64,000 nucleotides of DNA from Dyella acidiphila. GTDB taxonomy: Bacteria; Pseudomonadota; Gammaproteobacteria; Xanthomonadales; Rhodanobacteraceae. Numbering within the stretch: the stretch's first letter is position 1; each line of letters starts with the position of its first letter. A program made the position numbers and the translations under genes. The notes under the pieces are model-generated. The model was not told the origin of the DNA, did not search any database, and saw nothing but the letters and a program-made list of their open reading frames with translations. Of the stretch, positions 54,583 to 63,642 are shown piece after piece. The stretch covers positions 682,001 through 746,000 of the forward strand of contig NZ_JACZZA010000001.1 in the NCBI RefSeq assembly GCF_014863405.1, given 5' to 3'.

Positions 54583-55371
54583 ATGCAGCTTGTCGATATC
54601 GGGGCCAATCTCACCCACGAGTCTTTCCGGCACGATTTCGATGCCGTGCTCGACCGTGCCGCCGCGCACGGTGTCACTCATATGCTTGTCACCGGTGCGT
54701 CATACGACGGTAGTGAACACGCACTGCAACTGGCCCGCAGCCATGCGGGACGCCTGTATGCAACAGCGGGCGTGCATCCACATCATGCTATCGACTACAA
54801 CGATGTGACTGATGCAAGACTGCGCGACTTTGCGAAATTATCCGAAGTGCGCGCCGTCGGCGAAACCGGCCTGGACTATCACCGCAACTATTCGCCGCGC
54901 GATGTGCAGCTGCAAGTATTCGAGCGCCAGCTGCAGATCGCCGTGGATGCCGGCAAACCATTGTTCCTGCACCAGCGTGATGCGCATCACGATTTTCTCG
55001 CCTTGCTCAAGCGCTACCGTGACAGGGTTCCCGCAGCGGTGGTGCATTGCTTTACCGACACGCGCGAGGCATTGCTCGATTACCTCGCACTGGATTGCCA
55101 TATCGGCATCACCGGCTGGATCTGTGACGAGCGTCGCGGTACGCATCTGCGCGAGTTTGTGCGCGAGATTCCGGCCAACCGGCTGATGATCGAAACCGAT
55201 GCGCCCTATCTGCTGCCGCGCACGGTGCGGCCGCAGCCCAGCCATCGGCGCAATGAACCGATGTATCTGAGGCATATTTGTGAAGAGATTGCGCGCGATC
55301 GCGGCGAACCGGTGGATGTGACGGCGGCCAACAGTACGGCGGCGGCGATGGCGTTTTTTGGGTTGGCGTGA
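54583..55371 (+). CDS. tatD: TatD-family Mg-dependent DNase
   Basis: 262 residues. Metal-binding features of TatD: the N-terminal DIGANLTHESF, GVHPHHA, GETGLDYHRNYS, FLHQRDAHHDF, HCFTDTREA and ETDAPYLLPR. As in E. coli TatD, the usual HxH is replaced by DIGxNL. It is a 3'-5' exonuclease implicated in DNA repair after oxidative damage. It is far from tatABC here (49 kb). It is divergent from gspE. Confidence 0.93.
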   Translation: MQLVDIGANLTHESFRHDFDAVLDRAAAHGVTHMLVTGASYDGSEHALQLARSHAGRLYATAGVHPHHAIDYNDVTDARLRDFAKLSEVRAVGETGLDYHRNYSPRDVQLQVFERQLQIAVDAGKPLFLHQRDAHHDFLALLKRYRDRVPAAVVHCFTDTREALLDYLALDCHIGITGWICDERRGTHLREFVREIPANRLMIETDAPYLLPRTVRPQPSHRRNEPMYLRHICEEIARDRGEPVDVTAANSTAAAMAFFGLA

Positions 55372-55410
55372 CGCTCATCCATTCCTGGCTTGCCAAATAC
55401 CCCAACGAAC

Positions 55411-55448
55411 CGCGCCGTCATTCCCGCGAAAGCGGGAATGACGGCGCG
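55411..55448. repeat. Palindromic intergenic repeat, copy 2
   Basis: Perfect 17-bp arms CGCGCCGTCATTCCCGC (55411-55427) and complement (55432-55448) around a GAAA loop. It is between the convergent tatD and rluE ends, and shares its core with the copy at 2461-2492. Confidence 0.8.
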
Positions 55449-55499
55449 GGGTATGGAGATCAGGCGAGGCACCGGTCTTGCGGATAGCGAAAAGCGTCA

Positions 55500-56036
55500 T
55501 CAAGCCTTCAACACCCGCACCTGCCCTGGCAATAAATCTTCCAGTGCATACGCCCCGATCCGCACACGGATCAGACGCAAGGTAGGAAACCCCACTGCCG
55601 CAGTCATGCGACGCACCTGCCGGTTGCGCCCTTCGCGCAAGCTGATCGACACCCAGCTGGTAGGGATGCTTTTGCGAAAGCGCACGGGTGGATCGCGCGG
55701 CCAGAGCCATGCAGGCTCTTGCGCATGCTCGACCGCGGCTGGCAGCGTCGGCCCGTCGTTCAACGCCACGCCGCGGCGCAGTGCCTGCACGGCGTCGTCG
55801 CTGATCGCACCGTCCACCTGCACCAGATAGGTCTTGGGCTGCTTGTGCCGGGGATCGGTCAGCCGGTGCGCCAGCACGCCGTCATCGGTCAGCAGCAGCA
55901 GGCCTTCGCTGTCGTGATCCAGGCGGCCGGCCGGATACACATCCTTGTGCGGCACGTAGTCGGCAAGCGTGGGACGGCCGTCATCGGTGGTGAACTGGCA
56001 CAGCACACCGAACGGCTTGTTCAGTGCGATCAGCAT
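55500..56036 (-). CDS. rluE: 23S rRNA pseudouridine synthase (RluE type)
   Basis: 178 residues of the RsuA/RluE group without the N-terminal S4 domain. Catalytic Asp40 is in [17 protein letters not shown], and KTYLVQVDG follows. E. coli RluE makes pseudouridine 2457 in 23S rRNA. It begins at the ATG 56036 and ends RVLKA. Confidence 0.9.
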   Translation of the reverse strand: MLIALNKPFGVLCQFTTDDGRPTLADYVPHKDVYPAGRLDHDSEGLLLLTDDGVLAHRLTDPRHKQPKTYLVQVDGAISDDAVQALRRGVALNDGPTLPAAVEHAQEPAWLWPRDPPVRFRKSIPTSWVSISLREGRNRQVRRMTAAVGFPTLRLIRVRIGAYALEDLLPGQVRVLKA

Positions 56037-56049
56037 GCGTAGCCCCTGC

Positions 56050-56946
56050 TCAATGGGCAGTGGCGTCCGCTTTCGCCGCCGGGGCCTTGCCCTCTTTCAC
56101 GAAGCGCAAGGTCATGCGATCGGATTCGCCGATCGCCAGGTACTTGGCACGGTCCTGGTCGCCCAGGGTGAGGGTCGGCGGCAAGGTCCATACGCCCTTG
56201 GGATAATCCTTGGTGTCCTTGGGATTGGCGTTGATCTCGCTTTGCGCGTCCAGCTTGAAGCCGGCATCGGTGGCCAGCTTGATTACGTAGTCGGTCGGCA
56301 GGTAACCCGAGGCCTTGACCGCATCGAGGCTGGCGCCCGCGGCAGCGCGGTGATCCACCACTCCCAGCGTGCCGCCCGGCTTGAGCACCGCGTAGAACGC
56401 CTTGAACATCGCCGGTGCGGTACCGGCCATGGTCCAGTTGTGCACGTTGCGGAAGGTCAGCACCATGTCGGCCGAACCGGGGGCGCCGAACACCGGCGTC
56501 TTGGGATTGAAGGTAGCGATGCTGGCCTTGCCGTATTCGGCGGGATCGGCGCTGAACTTGGCGTGCAGCGAGGCGGTGTCCTGCTTGCTTTCCGCATCGT
56601 TGCTGGCCGCCACGGCGGCAATGTAGTGACCGTTGTCGCGCAGCAGCGGCGCCAGGATTTCGCTATACCAGCCGCCGCCCGGGGTGATTTCGATCACCGT
56701 CTGGTCGGGCTGCAGGCCAAAGAACTGCAAGGTGGCCTTGGGGTGGCGATACACATCGCGCGCCTTGTTGTGCTCCGAGCGCCACGAACCGGCCAGCACG
56801 GCATCCAGCTGGTTGGCGGTGAAGTCGCTGGCACTGGTCGGCGGCACCAGGTCGCCGGACGGCTGGTCCTGCGCCACCTGCTGCGCATAGGCCGTGCCGG
56901 CCAGCAACAGAGCGGTGGACAATCCGACGGCAAGCCTGATCTTCAT
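56050..56946 (-). CDS. Exported class I SAM-dependent methyltransferase-like protein
   Basis: 298 residues with a Sec signal peptide (cleavage near TAYA, residue 21). The mature part has a methyltransferase-like core ([46 protein letters not shown]). The SAM loop is atypical (ITPGGGW). Its reaction in the periplasm is unknown. It is 13 bp upstream of rluE. Confidence 0.8.
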   Translation of the reverse strand: MKIRLAVGLSTALLLAGTAYAQQVAQDQPSGDLVPPTSASDFTANQLDAVLAGSWRSEHNKARDVYRHPKATLQFFGLQPDQTVIEITPGGGWYSEILAPLLRDNGHYIAAVAASNDAESKQDTASLHAKFSADPAEYGKASIATFNPKTPVFGAPGSADMVLTFRNVHNWTMAGTAPAMFKAFYAVLKPGGTLGVVDHRAAAGASLDAVKASGYLPTDYVIKLATDAGFKLDAQSEINANPKDTKDYPKGVWTLPPTLTLGDQDRAKYLAIGESDRMTLRFVKEGKAPAAKADATAH

Positions 56947-57161
56947 GACGACTCCTTCAACGCGCCCGCGGCGACATGCCGCCGGTCACATGCAGCGAAT
57001 GGGTGATTTTACGATTAGTTTACGACCGTTGCGTTAGGGGCGTGCGAACTGTTTGCGCGCTCGGGTGCCTTTCCCCTTGGGTCGAGGGTTAGGCGAGGGA
57101 CAGCCGCAAGCGATATTGCGTTGAAGAACGGCGCGCCCGGATGCAGCTCTGTCGCGAGCGC

Positions 57162-57213
57162 GCCCCTCACCTCAATCCTCTCCCCGGGGGGAGAGGAAGC
57201 GAACGCGAAGAGC
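57162..57213 (-). repeat. Dispersed intergenic repeat, copy 2
   Basis: Inverse orientation of the element at 52469-52521, agreeing over about 48 of 52 positions (one substitution, loop differing and one base shorter). It lies just upstream of the stop of the NYN-domain gene. Confidence 0.8.
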
Positions 57214-57224
57214 ACGCTATTTCA

Positions 57225-57887
57225 TTAAAACGGGCGGGGGCAGACTGACTGCAAGCCGTCGATATGCTCATGCAGATCCGGCGCAATGCCCTGCCACATC
57301 GGATCCAGGATGAAGTCGATGCCCTCGTAGCGCGCCAGCTTGGCCGCCGGGATAAAGTCCGCATCGCCCGCGACCAGGATGATCTGGTCCACCTGCCTTT
57401 TATAAGCCAGCGCTGCGATATCGATGCCGATCTTCATATCCACCTGGGTCTGGCGCATATCGGGCTCGAAATGCTCGTCGCCCAGCTCATCCCAATACAG
57501 CGATTCGTCGCGCAGTTGCTGGTAGGCCTGATGCTTGAGCTTCCACTCGCCACGATCGGCCAGCCGTCCCAGGCGCAGCGCCATCTTGCGCTGACGGCGC
57601 AATTGATCGTGCAGATCGCGCCGGAACCCCGCGGCGGCCGTGCGCGCGAAATCGATGCTTTCGCCGCTGACCGGCTTTACCAGCACCTTTTCCAGCGGCG
57701 GGCAGTCGTAGAAGAAAATGCGATATAGCGCCTCGCGCGGCCGATCCAATGCCTTCAGATGTTCCAGCGCCATGCCGAACACGGTCTTGGCCACAGTACG
57801 TGCGTCATTGACATCACGATCGCCCCAGACCTTGCGATAACGAGCGAGAAAAAAAGCACCGTCGACGAGAATGGCGGTACTCGGCAT
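57225..57887 (-). CDS. NYN-domain (PIN-like) protein
   Basis: 220 residues. NYN fold with ILVDGAFFLARY (Asp9) at the N-terminus and IILVAGDADFIPAAKLARYEGID in the C-terminal half, the acidic cluster that binds metal in PIN/NYN nucleases. It may act on RNA or be regulatory. No obvious partner gene. Confidence 0.82.
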   Translation of the reverse strand: MPSTAILVDGAFFLARYRKVWGDRDVNDARTVAKTVFGMALEHLKALDRPREALYRIFFYDCPPLEKVLVKPVSGESIDFARTAAAGFRRDLHDQLRRQRKMALRLGRLADRGEWKLKHQAYQQLRDESLYWDELGDEHFEPDMRQTQVDMKIGIDIAALAYKRQVDQIILVAGDADFIPAAKLARYEGIDFILDPMWQGIAPDLHEHIDGLQSVCPRPF

Positions 57888-58062
57888 GGAAAATCCTTAT
57901 TGAATTGTCACGGATTGGGTGTGCGACGCCGGCAAATAGCGGGCGGCGATCCACTATTTTATGTCAGTTACCAGATTATTCGTCACGATAACGTCATCAC
58001 GCTTAGCGAAATACACCGCCACATAGAGACATGCATCGCACAGCAAGAACCTGCCGAAAGCA

Positions 58063-58986
58063 TCAGGCCGCATCGTCTTCGCACGGCCACTGCGGCATTT
58101 GCTGGCAATACGCCTCCGCCTCGCCAAGCACCCATTCGCGAAACGTGCCCAAGCCGCGGTGATCTTCCGAGCGTGGCGGATACACCAGGTAATACGCTTC
58201 CGGCTCGGGCACCGGCAGATAGCGATCGCCCAGCACCACCAGCCGGCCGGCATCGATCAGCGACTTGGAGGTGACCATGCGTCCCAGCGCTACGCCCAGG
58301 CCTTCCAGCGCGGCATGCCGCAACGATTCCACCGTATCGACATGCGCCACATAGCGGCGCGGCGGCTCGCCGCCGTAATGCGCGAACCAGTCGTTCCAGC
58401 GATTGTTCGGATTGGGATCGCCGAGCAACGGCCATGCCGACAGATCGAGCGGATCGGCACCCTGCATGCGCGCCACCAGCTCGGGCGCCGCCACCGGCGC
58501 CAGCCATTCGCCGAATAGTCGCTCGGCATGTACGCCCGGCCATTGGCCCTTGCCATAACGCAGGGCGACATCCACCGGTTCGCGCTCGAAATTCACCAGC
58601 GTAAAACTGGATTGCAGATTAAGTTCCAGTTCCGGATGCGCCGCAAGCAAGCGCGGCAGGCGCGGCATCAGCCAGCTCGAAATCATGCCGGGACTGGTGC
58701 TGAGGGTGAGCGCCTCGTGGCGCCGCTGGCGATAGCGCGACAGCGCATGCTCGATGCCGTCGAAATGGTCGCCGACCGCTTCCAGCAGGCTGCAGCCCTC
58801 CACCGTCAGCGTGACGCCGCGTGGACCGCGCTCGAACAAGCGCCGTTCAAGGCGATCCTCCAGCTGGCGCATCTGGTGACTCAATGCGCTCACTGTGAGA
58901 TTGGCCTGATCGGCGGCGCGCGAGAGATTGCCCAATCGCGCCACCTGCACGAATTGCTGCAACAGACTGAGCGGCACCCGACTCAT
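58063..58986 (-). CDS. LysR-family regulator (GcvA-like)
   Basis: 307 residues. The N-terminal HTH is NLSRAADQANLTVSALSHQMRQLEDRL, of the GcvA/AmpR style; the effector domain follows. It is divergent from the small open frame at 59085 and the aldo/keto reductase, which are likely targets. Confidence 0.9.
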   Translation of the reverse strand: MSRVPLSLLQQFVQVARLGNLSRAADQANLTVSALSHQMRQLEDRLERRLFERGPRGVTLTVEGCSLLEAVGDHFDGIEHALSRYRQRRHEALTLSTSPGMISSWLMPRLPRLLAAHPELELNLQSSFTLVNFEREPVDVALRYGKGQWPGVHAERLFGEWLAPVAAPELVARMQGADPLDLSAWPLLGDPNPNNRWNDWFAHYGGEPPRRYVAHVDTVESLRHAALEGLGVALGRMVTSKSLIDAGRLVVLGDRYLPVPEPEAYYLVYPPRSEDHRGLGTFREWVLGEAEAYCQQMPQWPCEDDAA

Positions 58987-59084
58987 CTTGAATATCCCTC
59001 AAACCTGGCTTGCGAATATATCGCTTTTGCGTGCCGGGACCGCCCATTACCTTGAGCACACCCCAACCCGACTAGGAACCTGCC

Positions 59085-59270
59085 ATGCGCTCGCCATGGG
59101 TAGATCTGTTGTTCCTGCACGGCCACGCCAGCCCCGGCACGCTCAAATGGTTGCCCGACGAAACCGCCGCCTGCCGCTGCCAGACCGAACAGGTGCAGGT
59201 GGACGTGGCCCTGCTGCCCTTGCCGGCCTGCACGGAACATCGCGCGGACTGCGACCCCTGCTCGGCTTGA
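59085..59270 (+). CDS. Small hypothetical protein
   Basis: 61 residues starting MRSPWVDLLFLHGHA, with three Cys in the C-terminal half. AGGA lies 6-7 bases before the ATG. It is divergent from a LysR gene and 57 bp upstream of the aldo/keto reductase. No family was recognised; it may be a real small protein or a non-coding leader. Confidence 0.35.
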   Translation: MRSPWVDLLFLHGHASPGTLKWLPDETAACRCQTEQVQVDVALLPLPACTEHRADCDPCSA

Positions 59271-59293
59271 TTCCCGCGCTGCGCGACCCAAGT

Positions 59294-59327
59294 GGGAAAG
59301 ATCACGCATCATCCGAGGATCTTTCCC
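59294..59327 (+). promoter_or_regulatory. Hairpin over the ribosome site of the aldo/keto reductase
   Basis: GGGAAAGATC (59294-59303) and GATCTTTCCC (59318-59327) form a perfect 10-bp stem with a 14-base loop, ending right at the ATG 59328. The SD-like GAGG (59315-59318) is at the stem base of the right arm. It could hide the start site. Confidence 0.45.
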
Positions 59328-60278
59328 ATGCAGCATCGCCTACTCGGCCGCTCCGGCCTTTCCGTCGCGCCGCTCGCTTTCGGCGGCAACGTGTTTGGCT
59401 GGAGCGCGGATGAAGCGCGCTCGTTCGAGCTGCTCGATGCCTTTGTCGAGGGCGGCTTCAATCTGATCGACACCGCCGACGTCTATTCGGCCTGGGCGCC
59501 GGGCAACCGCGGCGGCGAATCGGAAACCATCATCGGCAAGTGGCTCAAGCGCAGCGGCAAGCGCGCGCAGGTGGTGATCGCCACCAAGGTCGGCAAATGG
59601 GTCGAGCACAGCGGTCTTTCGCCGGTCAATATCCGCACCGCCGTCGAAGGTTCGCTCAAGCGCCTGCAGACCGACCATATCGATCTGTACCAGGCACATG
59701 CCGACGATGCCAGCGTACCGCTCAGCGAAACGCTGGGTGCCTTTGCGCGGCTGATCGAGGAAGGCAAGGTACGCGCGATCGGCGCGTCCAACTACAACGC
59801 CGACCGGTTGGCCGAAGCGCTGAAGGTATCGCAGGAGCATCGGCTGCCGCGCTACGAAAGCCTGCAGCCGGAATACAACCTGGTCAGCCGCAAAGGCTAC
59901 GAGCAAGCGCTGGAAGCGCTGATCCGTGCGGAAAACATCGGCGTGATCGGCTATTACTCGCTGGCCAGCGGCTTCCTCAGCGGCAAATACCGCAGCGAAG
60001 CGGATTTGTCCAAGAGCGCCGCGCGCAGCGGCGCCGTGCGCAAATATCTCAACGACCAGGGACAGCAAGTATTGGCGGCACTGGACCAGATCGCGGCCGC
60101 GCACCAGGCCACACCGGCGCAGGTGGCACTGGCGTGGTTGATCGCACGCCCCGGTGTCACGGCACCGATTGCCAGCGCTACCAGCGTGACGCAATTGCAG
60201 GAATTGTTCGGCGCGGCAAAGCTGTCGCTCAGTGCAGCCGAGCTAGCGGCGCTGGATAGCGCCAGCGCGGCGTTCTAG
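59328..60278 (+). CDS. Aldo/keto reductase
   Basis: 316 residues, TIM-barrel AKR. The catalytic tetrad is visible: Asp and Tyr in LIDTADVYSAW, Lys in ATKVGKW, His in YQAHADD. It reduces aldehydes or ketones with NADPH in the cytoplasm; the substrate is unknown. The ATG at 59328 is preferred over the in-frame ATG at 59292 because GAGG lies 9 bases upstream. Confidence 0.92.
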   Translation: MQHRLLGRSGLSVAPLAFGGNVFGWSADEARSFELLDAFVEGGFNLIDTADVYSAWAPGNRGGESETIIGKWLKRSGKRAQVVIATKVGKWVEHSGLSPVNIRTAVEGSLKRLQTDHIDLYQAHADDASVPLSETLGAFARLIEEGKVRAIGASNYNADRLAEALKVSQEHRLPRYESLQPEYNLVSRKGYEQALEALIRAENIGVIGYYSLASGFLSGKYRSEADLSKSAARSGAVRKYLNDQGQQVLAALDQIAAAHQATPAQVALAWLIARPGVTAPIASATSVTQLQELFGAAKLSLSAAELAALDSASAAF

Positions 60279-60634
60279 CGCGCCGGCCATGCCGGCGGCT
60301 TGCGCAGGCGCACAGCCGCGTCATACGCCGCGTTGATTTCCTTGCAGCGGGCTTCCGCCAGTTGCCGGATGTCGTCGCCCATCTGCGCCACCTTGTCCGG
60401 GTGGTATTGGCTGACCTTGACGCGGTAGGCGCGCTCGATCTCTGCCAGCGCAGCGTTTTCCGGCACTTCCAGCACCACATACCACGGCGGAGTATCCGGC
60501 AGGCGCTCGGGCTGCCGCGCTTCCTCATGCAGCGGTTCCGTGGAGGGAGCCCCGTGCGGCGAGAGGTAATTGCTGACCAAGCGATAGCCGAACAGCAGGC
60601 CGGCGGCGATCACCACGATATCCACGGCGGTCAT
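60275..60634 (-). CDS. Membrane-anchored J-domain protein
   Basis: 119 residues: one N-terminal membrane helix (5-20), a polar linker, and a C-terminal J-domain (51 to ~115) with the HPD motif at 78-80 (SQYHPDKV). J-domains stimulate DnaK-type chaperones; the DjlA/DjlC-like placement at the membrane suggests a local client. The end overlaps the aldo/keto reductase stop by four bases, convergent. Confidence 0.82.
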   Translation of the reverse strand: MTAVDIVVIAAGLLFGYRLVSNYLSPHGAPSTEPLHEEARQPERLPDTPPWYVVLEVPENAALAEIERAYRVKVSQYHPDKVAQMGDDIRQLAEARCKEINAAYDAAVRLRKPPAWPAR

Positions 60635-61350
60635 CGATGCAGTTCCTCGAAAGCGGCCAGGTAAGCCGTCAAAGTATGGGTCGCTGCGTCGCCAGGCTCG
60701 ACGAAGCCCAAGCTGGTATGAATGCGCTGGCGCAGAATGACGGTCAGCTCGGCCAGGGCCGGCGCCGGCAGGCTTTTCGCAACCGTGCGCAAATCCACAT
60801 CGAGCTTTTGGCGCAGGCCGATCTTGCGCACGATGTTCAGCGCGAACGGTGCGCACAGCAAGGCGTCCAGCGCGATCGCCGCCACCGCCCGGCCGGATAG
60901 ATTCAAAGCTTTGCGATGGCGGTAGACCTGCAGCAACGCCAGCACGATCACGGCATAGACCAGCGTGATCCATGCCAGCAACACGTCGAGCCGGCCCGAC
61001 ACGAACAACACGCACGGCAGGCCGGCGCCGAACAGGATCAGCAGCACCAGCACCCATGGCGCCACCGCTGTCAGACCGATCCGCACACGGCGATTACGCA
61101 TGGATTGCGGCTCGTGCGCATACACACCTTGTTGCGGCCAGCTCAACCGGAACAGCGGCTGATGCGGCAGCCAGGGCGATGGCAGCAACACATGCCGTCC
61201 GCCCAGCTCGAGCCCCGATCCGGCCGAAACCCGATAGCTGCCGCCCGCTCCGATCAACACAATCTCGTTGTGATAGAGCAGCAAGGCGGAGTCGTACAGA
61301 TACAGCGCGACGACTCCGCCCAGCAACAGCAGCCCATCGTGCAGGCTCAT
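60631..61350 (-). CDS. Membrane protein of unknown function
   Basis: 239 residues. An N-terminal hydrophobic segment (6-28), then a ~65-residue soluble part with LSWPQQGVYAHEP, then membrane helices near 95-120 and 125-145 and possibly 155-175. The C-terminal part is polar. No family was recognised. It overlaps the J-domain gene and the DUF2167 gene by four bases each, so the three are a coupled unit. Confidence 0.75.
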   Translation of the reverse strand: MSLHDGLLLLGGVVALYLYDSALLLYHNEIVLIGAGGSYRVSAGSGLELGGRHVLLPSPWLPHQPLFRLSWPQQGVYAHEPQSMRNRRVRIGLTAVAPWVLVLLILFGAGLPCVLFVSGRLDVLLAWITLVYAVIVLALLQVYRHRKALNLSGRAVAAIALDALLCAPFALNIVRKIGLRQKLDVDLRTVAKSLPAPALAELTVILRQRIHTSLGFVEPGDAATHTLTAYLAAFEELHR

Positions 61351-62213
61351 CGTGCCTGCGGCTTTTTCTTGAACAGATTCTTGAACCAGGCCGTCAGCGC
61401 AACAAAGCCGGCCAGCACAAATTTCCACGCCGCCACCAGGAAGCCGCCGATCACCGTGAACAGGCCCTTCTTGGCCGCCACCGCCAATGCGCCGCCGGTA
61501 ATCAGTGCCGCCAGCCCATACTCGGCCACGCGGTCGCCAGCGCGGTATTCGGCATAGCTCTCGCCTGCGGCGTATTGGAAACCGGGCAGCGCGCTCTTGA
61601 AGTCCGCGATCGAGGTTGCAAGCCGCTGCGGCTCCGTCACCACCACCACGTCCATCACGCCATGGCGGCCCAGCAGGCGCGTGTTGTAATTGACGACGTG
61701 CTCGTGCGTCTGCGCGTCTTCCAGCAGGATCGACCAGGCCAGCGATTTGATCTGCGTGTCGTATTCCGGCTTGGCGCTCCAGCCGAGCACGTTCAGCTCG
61801 GACCAGCCGCGCTCCCTGCGCTGCTTGTTGCCGGATTCGGTGCCGTCGCGATACGACTGCAGGATCGCATCCGGATCGAGCTTTTCATCGTCCTTGACGT
61901 AGCCGATGTCTTCGTAAGAAAAAAAGGCGATCCAGGCCAGGTTCTTCGGCGCCAGCGTATAGACGTCCGCATGCACCGGCGGATTGTGCAGAATTTCATT
62001 GAGCGAGCGGCTGCCGGCCGGCCCCAGAAAGGCGTAGCCATCCGGGACATTCAAGCTTGCGCGATCGCCGAGCTTTACCGTGTCGGGCCCCATCTGCCAG
62101 GGCAGCGAAGCCAGCGGATTGCGCTGGGCCGGTTGCGGTTGCTCCTGCGCCCACAGCGTTTGAGCGGCGCATGCCAAAAGCAGCGCCGTAAGCGCCATCA
62201 AAACCTTCTTCAT
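61347..62213 (-). CDS. DUF2167 family membrane protein
   Basis: 288 residues. Signal peptide (about 1-22), a periplasmic DUF2167 domain (GPDTVKLGDRASLNVPDGYAFL, WIAFFSYEDIGYVKDDEKLD, LGRHGVMDVVVVTEP), and two C-terminal membrane helices (about 225-275). The domain's function is unknown. First gene of the three-gene unit. Confidence 0.85.
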   Translation of the reverse strand: MKKVLMALTALLLACAAQTLWAQEQPQPAQRNPLASLPWQMGPDTVKLGDRASLNVPDGYAFLGPAGSRSLNEILHNPPVHADVYTLAPKNLAWIAFFSYEDIGYVKDDEKLDPDAILQSYRDGTESGNKQRRERGWSELNVLGWSAKPEYDTQIKSLAWSILLEDAQTHEHVVNYNTRLLGRHGVMDVVVVTEPQRLATSIADFKSALPGFQYAAGESYAEYRAGDRVAEYGLAALITGGALAVAAKKGLFTVIGGFLVAAWKFVLAGFVALTAWFKNLFKKKPQAR

Positions 62214-62284
62214 TTCCTTCCCCTATGCCGAGTGGTTCCGTGCACCCCACGCCACTCTAGCAGGCCGCCAAGACGGCGTCAGGG

Positions 62285-63298
62285 CTACTGCTCGTCGGGT
62301 GCCTGCACCGTGTAGCCCTTGGCTTTCAGGTCGGCCAGATAACCGTCGGGTGCCAGCACTTCACCCATCGGCAGCAGGGCAAAACTCTGGGTGTTGTCGG
62401 CCAGCGCCTGCTGCGCGGCAGCCAGCCAGCTGCCCTCGATCCGCTGCGGCAGATCGTGCAAGCCCAGTTCCTCGGCGAAGTCGGCGTTCACCACCGCCAC
62501 CACGCAGGACTCATGGCGATCGCGCAGGGCAAGTCGCTGCAACGTTTCCACATCGCCGGTCGACCAGGCATTAGCGCGCTCGGCGAGGCCGCCCATGTCG
62601 TTCTGCACCAGGTCCAGAGTCTGGTTGAAACAGCTGATATCGTGCAGGTTGGTCTGCTTGATCTTGTTCAAGGCATCGCGCGGATGCTCGATCACCAGCC
62701 GGTATTTCACCGACTCGTGCCGCACGCCGTGCGCATCGGCCATCTTCTCCACCGTCTTGCCGATATCGTTGGCATTGGTAAGGCCGGACTGATCCAGCGC
62801 CTTTTCATACAGCTTCAGCGCCACGAACAACGGGCGCCAGTATTCGATGCCACTGTCATGCCCGATGTACTTCTGTTTCAACGCCTGCCATTGCGCATAC
62901 ATCGCCGGCGGCAGGATCTGCTGCAAATCGGCCCCATCCGGATTCTTGCGCGCGCTATAGGCCGACGGCAGCAGCATCAGCTTGCCGAAAAAACCTACGT
63001 CCGCCTTGACGTTCGCCCCCGGCAAGCCCAGCAGCACCTGCGAATGCGCCAGCACATCCTCCACCTGCGCCGAATGCCACTCCATATGCTTGGGCAGCGG
63101 CGTGACCGTGCCCAGCACCCACATCACATGATCGCCCTTGCTCACCTTCCACAGGCCCGGGCCGGGCTGTACGCCGGTGACGGTTACCGCTTGCAGCAGG
63201 GGCGCGTGAATGCTCGACGAGGAGGGTGGTGCCGATTGCGCCCAGGCAGGCGTCACCGTCAGCAGTAACAGCAAGCCAGCAGCCATGGGAATGCGCAT
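62285..63298 (-). CDS. TraB/GumN-family secreted protein
   Basis: 337 residues with a signal peptide (cleavage after AWA, residue 20). The TraB/GumN fold is suggested by GDHVMWVLGTVTPLPKHMEWHS and by the C-terminal LHDLPQRIEGSWLAAAQQALA...SFALLPMGEVLAPDGYLADLKAKGY. The GX(S/T)-H box is altered, as the family's usual GTxH reads GTVT. A metalloprotease-like role is proposed for the family but not shown here. Confidence 0.78.
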   Translation of the reverse strand: MRIPMAAGLLLLLTVTPAWAQSAPPSSSSIHAPLLQAVTVTGVQPGPGLWKVSKGDHVMWVLGTVTPLPKHMEWHSAQVEDVLAHSQVLLGLPGANVKADVGFFGKLMLLPSAYSARKNPDGADLQQILPPAMYAQWQALKQKYIGHDSGIEYWRPLFVALKLYEKALDQSGLTNANDIGKTVEKMADAHGVRHESVKYRLVIEHPRDALNKIKQTNLHDISCFNQTLDLVQNDMGGLAERANAWSTGDVETLQRLALRDRHESCVVAVVNADFAEELGLHDLPQRIEGSWLAAAQQALADNTQSFALLPMGEVLAPDGYLADLKAKGYTVQAPDEQ

Positions 63299-63343
63299 AC
63301 GGAACTATTCCTCGCCTTGATCCGAAAACAACTGATTAGTTGG

Positions 63344-63640
63344 TTAGCCCTTATGGACCGCATCGTCAGGCCATAGTTGCGCCTCGTGCAGGACACGCAG
63401 CAGGCGCACCACGTCCTCGATCAGTTTATAGATAACGATGTAAGGGGTGCCTGGATGACCAGTTCACGTGTTCCACGTACCCGACCGGCCCGGCCGCTCT
63501 GAGGAAATCGGGCAAGCTGCTTGGTTTGTTTCTCTATCCGCTCATCGACGGACACCGCTGCATGGGGGGTTATCCGCTTCGATATAGCTGAAGATGCTAT
63601 CGCGATCCATCGCGGCCAACTGCGTCCATTCAAGTCTCAC
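63344..63640 (-). pseudogene. ParE/RelE-type toxin with two compensating frameshifts
   Basis: Starting at GTG 63640, the frame reads RLEWTQLAAMDRDSIFSYIEADNP, then a six-C run (plus-strand G6 at 63564-63569) has one extra base. The next frame continues as AAVSVDERIEKQTKQLARFP...RELVIQ. A missing base near 63449-63452 shifts back to GTPYIVIYKLIEDVVRLLRVLHEAQLW and a TAA at 63344. Spliced, this is a ~98-residue ParE-like toxin next to its antitoxin. It is either inactivated or carries sequencing errors. Confidence 0.75.
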
Positions 63641-63642
63641 AC

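Noticed and set aside
59012-59024. GCGA-N5-TCGC palindrome as an operator of the second LysR gene
   Set aside because: Four-base arms in G/C-rich DNA are expected by chance, and there is no T-N11-A context strong enough to support it.
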